Source: Parvularcula oceani (GTDB lineage Bacteria; Pseudomonadota; Alphaproteobacteria; Caulobacterales; Parvularculaceae). From it: a stretch of 64,000 bases of DNA. Below the pieces are notes generated by a model. That model ran no database searches and was not told where the DNA came from. It worked only from the letters and a program-made list of their open reading frames with translations. Position 1 is the stretch's first letter. Each line of letters begins with the position of its first letter. The stretch is taken from NCBI RefSeq assembly GCF_000733125.1, contig NZ_JPHU01000001.1:372001-436000 (forward strand), in the 5' to 3' direction. Shown piece after piece: positions 42,254-50,032 of this stretch. Both the position numbers and the translations under genes were made by a program.

Positions 42254-43347
42254 TCCTCCTCTTCGTGGCGCGGCAGTTCCAGCCGGAACAGGGCGCCGCC
42301 CAGGCCCTCCTCCTGCGCCTCGGGCGGCACATAGCTCAGCCGTCCGCCATGCGCTTCCGCGATGGTGCGGCAGATCGACAATCCGATCCCGAGGCCGCGG
42401 GCCTTGGTGCTGGAAAAGGGCTGGAAGAGGCGCTCTGCGAAATCCGGCTCCACACCCGGTCCGCTGTCGAGGACCTCGACCGTGGCCATGTCGCCCGGCC
42501 TTCCGCGAACGAGGACGTGGCGCTGCGCCTGCCCCTCGGTCGCGTCGAGCCCGTTCTTGATCAGGTTGACGAGGATCATGCGGATCTGCGTCAGATCGCC
42601 GAAGACGGCGTCGTCCGGCGGGGCGCCGATGGTCACGGCGCCCGTGCTCCGCTCGACGAGGCGGCAGAGCTCGACGGCTTCCTCGACGGCCTGGCCGAGC
42701 GGGAAAGGCATTTTCTCGCCGTCGCTCCGCTCGACCATCTGGCGGATGCGGCGGACGATGCCGCCCGCCCGCTCCGCCTCGGCCCGCACGCGCGAGAACA
42801 GCGCTCTGGCGCGGTCCGGATCGGTATCGAGCTGGCGTTCCGCGGCCACGAGGAAGAGGTCGATCGCCGTCAGCGGCTGGTTCAGCTCATGGGCGAGGGC
42901 GGCGCCCATCTCGCTGACGGCGGCATGCCGGCCGATCAGCTCGAGCTGGGACTGGGAATCCTGCGCGCGGCGGCGCTCGGCCACCTCCTCGGTCAGGTCG
43001 CGCAGAATGCCGACGAAGTGACGGTCCCCCTCATCGACGAACTCTCCCACCGAAAGATGCACCGGAAAGGTCGTTCCATCCGCCCGCAGCCCCTCGACCT
43101 GACGGCCGATCCCGATGATGCGCGCCTCGCCGGTCTCGATATAGCGGCGCAGATAGCCCTCATGCGCGGCCGCATAGGGTTCCGGCATCAGCATCTCGAC
43201 CCGCTGCCCGATCACCGCCTCTGCCGGGTGGCCGAAGATGCGTTCAGCGGCGGGATTGTAGAGCCTGATCCGCCCCTGCCCGTCGATGGAGAGAACGCCG
43301 TCGACCGCCGTGTCGATGAGAGCGCGAAGCTGGGACTGCTCATACAT
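42250..43347 (-). CDS. FixL-like PAS sensor histidine kinase
   Basis: A 365-residue kinase with one clear PAS domain (about 1-125) and a HisKA/HATPase core: phospho-acceptor H153 in ALAHELNQPL, N box LINLIKNG-type region at VNLIKNGLDATEG, and G boxes DSGPG and GLGIGLSI. The PAS part carries the FixL signature IIGIGR and DGTTFPVHLSVGE. The heme-ligating His expected just before IIGIGR is Arg (R76, GEARIIGIGR), so the protein may not bind heme. Start chosen at 43347 by PAS alignment; ribosome binding site is weak. Confidence 0.9.
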   Translation of the reverse strand: MYEQSQLRALIDTAVDGVLSIDGQGRIRLYNPAAERIFGHPAEAVIGQRVEMLMPEPYAAAHEGYLRRYIETGEARIIGIGRQVEGLRADGTTFPVHLSVGEFVDEGDRHFVGILRDLTEEVAERRRAQDSQSQLELIGRHAAVSEMGAALAHELNQPLTAIDLFLVAAERQLDTDPDRARALFSRVRAEAERAGGIVRRIRQMVERSDGEKMPFPLGQAVEEAVELCRLVERSTGAVTIGAPPDDAVFGDLTQIRMILVNLIKNGLDATEGQAQRHVLVRGRPGDMATVEVLDSGPGVEPDFAERLFQPFSSTKARGLGIGLSICRTIAEAHGGRLSYVPPEAQEEGLGGALFRLELPRHEEEE

Positions 43348-43470
43348 GGCCGATTTCTTGCCCCCGCGGGACGACCCGAACACACAAGGCTGCCGCGCAG
43401 CCCCCTCCGTCCGGGGAGTTCCCATGACAGGCCGACCGGCGTCAATGCGATGCTGCGCCTGCCGTCCGCC

Positions 43471-43791
43471 TCAGACATCGCTCGGGGCATAGCCGAGAAC
43501 GAAGTCCACCACCTTTCCGGCCGGCATCTCGCACGGCTTGAGCCGCGCTCCCGACCGCTCCAGCAGGTAGAGATTGAGGCTGATGCGGTCGCGGCCGCCC
43601 AGCTCCTCGGCGTAGAGCCAGTGCCGGCGGCCGTTCGAAGAGGACCGGCGGGTGACGCCATAGCGCCGCCCTTCATAGAGGCCCGAGCTATAGCCTCGCG
43701 GCAAAGCGAGAAAGCGGCGCAGGAAGCCCGGCGGCGGCTGCGGCGCGCCGTCCTCCGTCCGCCCCTCGTTTCCAGCGCTCGTCCCGCTCAT
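43471..43791 (-). CDS. Conserved hypothetical protein
   Basis: A 106-residue soluble protein. After a low-complexity N-terminus it has a conserved-looking core: YEGRRYGVTRRS, a Trp/Leu-rich HWLYAEELGGRDRIS, NLYLLERSG, then LKPCEMPAGKVVDFVLG. I have seen this arrangement in unnamed alphaproteobacterial proteins, but no function is known to me. A longer in-frame start is not credible. It is divergent from the DUF885 gene. Confidence 0.7.
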   Translation of the reverse strand: MSGTSAGNEGRTEDGAPQPPPGFLRRFLALPRGYSSGLYEGRRYGVTRRSSSNGRRHWLYAEELGGRDRISLNLYLLERSGARLKPCEMPAGKVVDFVLGYAPSDV

Positions 43792-43882
43792 TCTGCACGC
43801 TTCTCCCTTGCCGCCTGCCGAACACGCCGCGCCCCGGCTGCATCTCCCGGCCTTGCCAGCCGGACCCGGCTGTTCGAAGATT

Positions 43883-43888
43883 GTATAC
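43883..43888. promoter_or_regulatory. Half-match to the locus operator upstream of the DUF885 gene
   Basis: GTATAC within ATTGTATACGAT, 21 bases before the DUF885 start. It shares the GTATAC part of the operators at 49995 and 55153 but lacks the second GTAT, so it is a weaker candidate for the same regulator. Confidence 0.35.
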
Positions 43889-43909
43889 GATTTTCCTCGG
43901 GAGGCCGGA

Positions 43910-45652
43910 ATGAAAGTGGTTTGCATCCTCGTCGTCTTGCTGCTCGGCGCCTTCTTCCCGGCATCTGCCGCCCAATCCGGACCGGAAGAGGCCTTCGAGC
44001 GACTCTACCAGGAAGAATGGACGTGGCGGCAGGCGCGCTCGCTCGGCAGCGGAGACGTGATGCCGCGCCACCTGCCCGATGTCTCGCCCGAGGCGCAGGC
44101 CGAGAAACTGGCCTATTGGGAGGAGGTGCAGCGCGAGCTGGAAGCGATCGACCCGTCGGGCCTCTCCCGCCGGGCCCGGATCGACCATGCAGTCTACGCT
44201 GCGCAGATCGAGGACCTGATCGCCGCGCAGCGCTTTCGCGAATACGAGATCCCGCTCAATTCCTCGGGCGGGTTCTGGACCGGCCTCGCCTATATGAGCC
44301 GCCGCCCGCTCCGCACCGAGGACGATTACCGCAACTACCTCACCCTCCTCGGCGAAATCCCCCGCTATTTCGCCCAGCAGCGGGAGAACATGGAGGCCGG
44401 CCTCGCCCGCGGCTTCACCCCGGCGAGGGTCGCGCTGCAGGGCCGGGAGGAGATGCTGGCGGCCATCGCCAATGCCGCACGGCCCGGAGACGTCGTCTTC
44501 CATGCTCCTTTCGAGGAGATGCCCGCGGCCATTCCCGCCGGACGGCAGGAGGCCCTGCGGCAGGAGGCGGCGGCGGTGATCGAGGGATCGGTGATCCCCG
44601 CCTATCGCGATCTCCTGGCCTTCTTCCGGGACGAGTACATCCCGAACAGCCGCCAGACACTGGCCGCGTCAGACCTGCCGGACGGCGAAGCCTATTACGG
44701 CTGGAAGGTCCGTCAGTATACGACACTCGACCGCACCGCCGGTGAAGTCCATGCCATCGGCCTCGAAGAGGTCGCCGCCATCCGTGAGCGGATGATGGAC
44801 GTCATGGAGCAGGCCGGGTTCAAGGGCAGCCTCTCCGACTTCCTCGCCTTCCTGCGCTCTGATGCGCGGTTCTACGCCGAAACGCCCGCCGACTATCTCA
44901 AGGAAGCGGCCTGGATCTCGAAGCAGTTCGACGGCGTGGCGGGCGACTATTTCGGCCGCCTGCCCCGCTCGCGCTTCACGATCGAGGCCTTCCCGCCAGA
45001 CATCGCGCCCTTCACCTCGGGCGCGGCCGGGGGGCGGGACACCTATTGGCTGAACACCTATAACCTCTCGACCCGGCCGCTTTATTCGCTGCGGGCTTTG
45101 ACCCTGCACGAGTCGGCGCCGGGGCATTCCTTCCAGACCTCGCTGGCGGCTGAAAACGAGGCTCGGCCGGAGTTCCGGCGCGAGGTCTATATCTCCGCCT
45201 ATGGCGAGGGGTGGGCGCTTTACTGCGAGAAGCTCGGCATCGAGATGGGCCTCTACGAGACGCCCTACGACATGTTCGGCATGCTGAGCTATCAGATGTG
45301 GCGCGCCGCGCGGCTGGTGGTGGATACCGGGCTGCACGCCGAGGGCTGGAGCCGAGATCAGGCGATCCGCTACCTCCTCGACAACACCGCCATCGGCGAG
45401 CACGAGATCACGACCGAGATCGACCGCTACATCACCAATCCCGGACAGGCGCTGTCCTATTACACGGGCATGATGGCGATCGAGGAGGCGCGGGAGAAGG
45501 CAGAGGATGCCCTGGGAGGGGATTTCGACATCCGCGCCTTCCACGACACGATCCTCGATATGGGCGGCGTCCCGCTGCCCGTGCTCGCGGCGCGCATCGA
45601 CGGCTTCATCGCCGATGGCGGCCGGTCTCCCCATGCGGAAGGCGAGCGATGA
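43910..45652 (+). CDS. Exported DUF885-family zinc metallopeptidase-like protein
   Basis: A 580-residue protein with a signal peptide (cleavage near ASAAQS). The DUF885 zinc motif HExxPGH is intact as HESAPGH, with SAYGEGWALYCEKLG downstream supplying the third ligand. Members are predicted periplasmic or surface peptidases of unproven specificity. GGAGG lies 6 bases upstream of the start. It overlaps the next gene by ATGA and opens the hydroxyproline locus, where cleavage of Hyp- or Pro-containing peptides is a plausible role. Confidence 0.88.
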   Translation: MKVVCILVVLLLGAFFPASAAQSGPEEAFERLYQEEWTWRQARSLGSGDVMPRHLPDVSPEAQAEKLAYWEEVQRELEAIDPSGLSRRARIDHAVYAAQIEDLIAAQRFREYEIPLNSSGGFWTGLAYMSRRPLRTEDDYRNYLTLLGEIPRYFAQQRENMEAGLARGFTPARVALQGREEMLAAIANAARPGDVVFHAPFEEMPAAIPAGRQEALRQEAAAVIEGSVIPAYRDLLAFFRDEYIPNSRQTLAASDLPDGEAYYGWKVRQYTTLDRTAGEVHAIGLEEVAAIRERMMDVMEQAGFKGSLSDFLAFLRSDARFYAETPADYLKEAAWISKQFDGVAGDYFGRLPRSRFTIEAFPPDIAPFTSGAAGGRDTYWLNTYNLSTRPLYSLRALTLHESAPGHSFQTSLAAENEARPEFRREVYISAYGEGWALYCEKLGIEMGLYETPYDMFGMLSYQMWRAARLVVDTGLHAEGWSRDQAIRYLLDNTAIGEHEITTEIDRYITNPGQALSYYTGMMAIEEAREKAEDALGGDFDIRAFHDTILDMGGVPLPVLAARIDGFIADGGRSPHAEGER

Positions 45653-48357
45653 CGATGCCGCCTTGCGCGAAGGGCTTTGCGCTCCTCCTGGCGCTCGCCG
45701 CCCTTGCCGTATCGCGGCCGGCCTCGGCCCAGCCGGCTCTGGAGGTGAAGCTCGATCCGAACGCGCATGTCGCTGTCGGGCTGGCGCCTGCGGCCGAGCC
45801 GGGCTTCAGCTTCGTTCCCGTCGGAACGGCGAGGGGCGGCCATTACCGCCTGGGCGATATCGACATCCGGCTGAGGGCGGAGGGCGCTGAGCGCTGGCGC
45901 GACTATTCGACCGCCCTCTCCCGGGAGCGCGTTGCCCCCCTGCCGCACGGGGAAAGCGTTCTCGCGGCGGCCGACCTTTCGCGGGCGCTGCCGGACGATT
46001 TCCCCCTGAGCCTGGAGCGGCGATGGCTGCGGCGGGATGACGAGCTGATCCTGCGCTTCACGCTGACCAATTCCTCCGCCGAAGCCGTGGAACTCGGCGG
46101 GATCGGCCTCGCCATGGCCTTCGACAACATCCTCACAGATCGGACGCTCGCAGAGGCGCATGAGGAGGCGGTCTTCGCAGATCCCTATCCCGGCCGCGAC
46201 GCCGGCTATCTGCAGGTCACCCGGCTGAACGGAAAAGGCCCCGCCCTCCTCGTCCTGCCGGAGCGCGGCACGCCGTTCCTCGACTATCGGCCGATCCTCG
46301 ATGCGGAGCGCCGCGGCGAGGGGGAGGAAGCGGTCTGCGTCCCGACGCTTCTGGCGGAGTGCACGCCGCGGGGGCATACCTTCGAAGGCCATTATGCCTG
46401 GCTCGCGGTCAGCGGCGCGCATTTCGGCGAGGAGTGGCCGGCCGATGCGAGCTGGAACCACACCTCTACGATCCCGCTGCCGCCCGGCGCCTCCCGCAGC
46501 TTCGGCCTCCGTTTCGTCCTGTCGCCGAGCATCCGCCGGATCGAGGAAACGCTCGCAGCGCATGAGCATCCCGTCGCCGTCGGCATGCCCGGCTATGTTG
46601 TGCCGCAGGACCTGCCCGCGGCGCTGTTTGTCAACGCGCCCTCACCGGTCGGCCGGATCTCGGTCAGTCCCGAAGGCGCCCTCGACGTGACGCGGCAGGA
46701 GGGCCCCGATGACTGGCAGCGCTTCGAGGTCGAGGGCCGGAATGTCGGCGAGGCCCGCCTCACGCTCGCCTATGAGGACGGGTCGGTTCAGACCGTCCAC
46801 TACTTCGTCACCGAGCCGATGCGAGATGCGGTGGAGAGGCTCGGAGAGTTTCTCGCCACCCGCCACGTGCTCGACGACCCCGGCGACCCGTTCGGACGCG
46901 ATGGCGGCATCCTCACCTATGACCGCGAGGCCGGAGCGGTCGTCACGCAGGACCCGCGCGTGTGGATCGCGGGGATGAGCGATGAGGGCGGCGCGGGCGC
47001 CTGGCTCGCCCTGATCATGAAGCAGCTGATCGCGCCCGACCCGCAAGAGGCCACGTTGTTCGAGGACTTCTACCGCCGCTTCATCGACGGGCGCCTGCAG
47101 TACAAGGACGGGCCTCTGGCGGGGGGCGTGCGCAAGAGCCTGTTCTTCCACGACCCCGAAGGCGCGCCTGACGGTTACTACGACCCGGACACCGACTGGT
47201 CGAGCTGGGCGTCCTGGGACGAGGAGGAAGCGGCCTCGGCCGTCCGCTCGTTCAATTACGTCCATGTCGCGGCGGCGCAGTGGGTGCTCTACCGCCTCGC
47301 GCGCGATCATGCGGGGCTGGTCGAGGGCGACTGGCGGGAATACCTCGCCCGCGCCGGCCGCACGGCCGTCGCCATGACGCGCCTCGCCCCCCGCTATGCG
47401 CAGTTCGGACAGATGGAAGGCGACGTGCATGTCGCGATCCTCCGGGATCTGAAGAGAGAGGGCCTGACCGCCGAAGGCGCCGAACTCGAACGGGTCATGC
47501 GAGAGCGGGTGAAGGTCTGGCGGGGCCTGCCCTATCCCTTCGAAAGCGAGATGCCGTGGGATTCCACCGGCCAGCCGGAGGTTCATGCCTGGATGCGCTA
47601 TTTCGGCCATGAGCGCGAAGCAGACCGCACGCGGGAGGTCATCCTCGCCTATGACCCGCTGATCCCGCATTGGGGTTATAATGGCAGCGCGCGCCGGTTC
47701 TGGGACTTCCTCTATGCGGGAAAGACCCGCCGAATCGAGCGGCAGCTTCATCATTACGGATCGGCGCTGAACGCGGTGCCGTTGTTCGCGGATTACCGGA
47801 AGGATCCTTCGGACCTCCACCTCCTGCGGGTCGCCTATGGCGGCTTGATGGGCAGCCTGACGAATATCGACGAGGAAGGCTTTGCCTCCGCCGCCTATCA
47901 TTCCTTTCCGGACATGCGGCGGTTCGATGCCTATTCGGGCGATTACGGCATGGGCTTCTTCGGCCATGCCTTCGCGACGGCGAGCTATCTTCTGGATCAC
48001 GAGGTCTTTGGCTGGCTCGCCTTCGGCGGCCTCCTCGAAGAGGGCGCAGACGGAGATCTCGTCATGCGGCCGCGCGACAGCGGGCGAAGGCGGGCCTTCG
48101 TCGCGCCTGCCGCGCTCTGGCTGGAGCTCGAAGCGGGAACGCTCGAAGCGGTGGCCTATGAGCCCGAGACCGGCGAGGTGACGCTGACCCTCGCCCCGGC
48201 AGATCCGTACACGCCGCAGGCGCGGCTTCGAGCGGAAGCGGCGGGGGAGCCAGCCGCCTACCGGCCGTCCGCGCCCCTGGCCGAGAGCCGCCGAGCCTTC
48301 GTCATTCCGCTAGAAGACGAGCCCGTGGCCGTCACGCTCGTCCCGGCTGGCCGCTAG
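45649..48357 (+). CDS. Large exported glycoside-hydrolase-like protein (DUF5695-like)
   Basis: A 902-residue protein with a signal peptide (cleavage near RPASAQ). The N-terminal third (about 25-330) looks beta-sandwich-like; from about 400 to 760 there are many Trp, Tyr and Asp-rich helices (WASWDEEEAASAVRSFNYVH, GYYDPDTDWSSW, HWGYNGSARRFWDF), resembling (alpha/alpha)6-barrel glycosidases; a beta domain closes the protein. I recall this layout as DUF5695 but cannot confirm it. It is coupled to the DUF885 gene by ATGA, and its stop overlaps the convergent dehydrogenase gene. In this locus a role in trimming hydroxyproline-linked glycans is an inference. Confidence 0.6.
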   Translation: MTMPPCAKGFALLLALAALAVSRPASAQPALEVKLDPNAHVAVGLAPAAEPGFSFVPVGTARGGHYRLGDIDIRLRAEGAERWRDYSTALSRERVAPLPHGESVLAAADLSRALPDDFPLSLERRWLRRDDELILRFTLTNSSAEAVELGGIGLAMAFDNILTDRTLAEAHEEAVFADPYPGRDAGYLQVTRLNGKGPALLVLPERGTPFLDYRPILDAERRGEGEEAVCVPTLLAECTPRGHTFEGHYAWLAVSGAHFGEEWPADASWNHTSTIPLPPGASRSFGLRFVLSPSIRRIEETLAAHEHPVAVGMPGYVVPQDLPAALFVNAPSPVGRISVSPEGALDVTRQEGPDDWQRFEVEGRNVGEARLTLAYEDGSVQTVHYFVTEPMRDAVERLGEFLATRHVLDDPGDPFGRDGGILTYDREAGAVVTQDPRVWIAGMSDEGGAGAWLALIMKQLIAPDPQEATLFEDFYRRFIDGRLQYKDGPLAGGVRKSLFFHDPEGAPDGYYDPDTDWSSWASWDEEEAASAVRSFNYVHVAAAQWVLYRLARDHAGLVEGDWREYLARAGRTAVAMTRLAPRYAQFGQMEGDVHVAILRDLKREGLTAEGAELERVMRERVKVWRGLPYPFESEMPWDSTGQPEVHAWMRYFGHEREADRTREVILAYDPLIPHWGYNGSARRFWDFLYAGKTRRIERQLHHYGSALNAVPLFADYRKDPSDLHLLRVAYGGLMGSLTNIDEEGFASAAYHSFPDMRRFDAYSGDYGMGFFGHAFATASYLLDHEVFGWLAFGGLLEEGADGDLVMRPRDSGRRRAFVAPAALWLELEAGTLEAVAYEPETGEVTLTLAPADPYTPQARLRAEAAGEPAAYRPSAPLAESRRAFVIPLEDEPVAVTLVPAGR

Positions 48358-49925
48358 CGCTCCCACTTTCCGTCCACGAGGCGCGGCGCGCCATAGGGGT
48401 TGCCGTCGCGCAGCGCCGGCGGGAGGAGCGCTTCTGGCAGGCTCTGATAGCAGACCGGCCGCAAGAAGCGGTCGATGGCGAGCGTGCCGACCGAGGTGGT
48501 TCTGGAGTCCGTGGTCGCGGGGAACGGGCCGCCATGGACCATGGCATCGGACACCTCGACGCCCGTGGGCCAGCCGCCCGCGAGGATGCGCCCGGCCCTG
48601 CGTTCGAGAAGCGGCATGAGCGCCGCCGCGGCTTCGTGATCCTCTTCGGTCAGGTGCAGCGTCGCCGTCAGCTGTCCTTCCATCCCCTCAAGGACTTTGC
48701 GGAACTGGTCCACGTCGCGGCAGCGCACGACGATCCCGGCCGCGCCGAACATCTCGTCGGCGAGGCTCTCGTCCTGCAAGAACAGATCGCCCGGCACGGT
48801 GAACAGCGCCGCCTGCCCCCGGTTCGGCGCGTCGCTCTGCGGCCCCCGCGCGATCAGCTCCACATCGTCCCTACCCACGAGTGCCTCGACGGCATCGTGA
48901 TAGGCCTTGCAGATCGCGTCGGTCAGCATGACCTGCGGCGTCGCCTGTTCGAGCGCATCCCGCGCCGCCTCGACGAAGCTGTCGAGATCTCGGCCCTCCA
49001 CGGCGAGGATGATGCCCGGATTGGTGCAGAACTGCCCCGCCCCTAGGACGAGCGAAGCGACGAATTGCTGACCCAGCTCCTGCGCCTTGGCGGACAGCGC
49101 GCCGGGCATGAGGAGGACGGGATTCACGCTGCTCATCTCGGCATAGACGGGGATCGGCACGTCCCGCTTCGCTGCGGCGTCGCGGATGGCGAGGCCGCCT
49201 TTGCGCGATCCGGTGAAGCCGACGGCCATGATGCGCGGATCGGAGACGAGCGTCGCGCCGAGCGCGGCATCGCCCTGCAGGAGGGAGAAGACGCCTTCGG
49301 GCATGCCTGTCTTCTCTGCGGCCTCGGCGATGGCGCTGCCGACCATCTCGCTCGTCCCGGGGTGAGCCGGATGGCCCTTGACCACGACCGGGCACCCCGC
49401 CGCGAGGGCCGAGGCCGTGTCGCCGCCAGCGACCGAGAAGGCGAGCGGGAAATTGCTGGCACCGAAGACGGCGACCGGGCCGAGGGCGATCTTGCGCTGG
49501 CGCAGGTCCGGCCGCGGCAAGGGCTCGCGATCGGGCAGCGGCGTGTCGAGCCTCAGGCCGAGCCAGTCGCCGCGCCGCACCACCTGCGCGAAGAGGCGAA
49601 GCTGGCCGCAGGTCCGTCCGCGCTCGCCCTGAAGCCGCGCCTGGGGAAGGCCGCTTTCCGCCATCGCCCGCTCGATGAGCGGGTCGCCGAGCGCCTCGAT
49701 CTCCTCCGCGATCGCCTCGAGAAACGCTGCCCGCTCGTCCGGGGAAGTGGCGCCGTAAGGTTCGGAGGCGGCCGCCGCGAGCGCGCAGGCCTCTTCGACC
49801 TGTTCGGGCCCTGCCTGGCTGAATTCGGTTTCGAGCGCCTCGCCTGTTTCGGAAGAGCGCGCCGTGAAGGTGTCGCCGGTGGCCGCGCGGCGGCCGCCGA
49901 GGATCAGATCGCCGGTGAGTGCCAT
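48354..49925 (-). CDS. 2-oxoglutarate-semialdehyde dehydrogenase (2,5-dioxovalerate dehydrogenase)
   Basis: Oxidises 2-oxoglutarate semialdehyde to 2-oxoglutarate with NAD(P), the last step of hydroxyproline breakdown and also of non-phosphorylative pentose and sugar acid pathways; cytoplasmic. The 523-residue ALDH has cofactor motif FGASNFPLAFS, catalytic Glu in YAEMSSVNP and catalytic Cys in GAGQFCTNPG; the AEMSSVNP stretch and long C-terminal part are typical of this subgroup. The start at 49925 is preferred; GAGG lies 6 bases upstream. It is divergent from the GH127 gene, with the operator palindrome between them. Confidence 0.9.
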   Translation of the reverse strand: MALTGDLILGGRRAATGDTFTARSSETGEALETEFSQAGPEQVEEACALAAAASEPYGATSPDERAAFLEAIAEEIEALGDPLIERAMAESGLPQARLQGERGRTCGQLRLFAQVVRRGDWLGLRLDTPLPDREPLPRPDLRQRKIALGPVAVFGASNFPLAFSVAGGDTASALAAGCPVVVKGHPAHPGTSEMVGSAIAEAAEKTGMPEGVFSLLQGDAALGATLVSDPRIMAVGFTGSRKGGLAIRDAAAKRDVPIPVYAEMSSVNPVLLMPGALSAKAQELGQQFVASLVLGAGQFCTNPGIILAVEGRDLDSFVEAARDALEQATPQVMLTDAICKAYHDAVEALVGRDDVELIARGPQSDAPNRGQAALFTVPGDLFLQDESLADEMFGAAGIVVRCRDVDQFRKVLEGMEGQLTATLHLTEEDHEAAAALMPLLERRAGRILAGGWPTGVEVSDAMVHGGPFPATTDSRTTSVGTLAIDRFLRPVCYQSLPEALLPPALRDGNPYGAPRLVDGKWER

Positions 49926-49994
49926 GTCTGCCTCACAATCGCTGGTTCGAAAGATAGGACGCAGCTGCTTGACGGGCGCCCTCGCTATGATCGT

Positions 49995-50003
49995 ATACTG
50001 TAT
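49995..50003. promoter_or_regulatory. Operator ATACTGTAT between the semialdehyde dehydrogenase and GH127 genes
   Basis: A perfect ATAC-N-GTAT palindrome (N = T) in the 107-base divergent region. It overlaps a possible -10 box TATACT (49994-49999) with a TTGACG -35 19 bases before it, a position expected for a repressor acting on the GH127 gene. Confidence 0.7.
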
Positions 50004-50032
50004 TCCGTAGAGCGGGAACTCAAGGGCCACTC

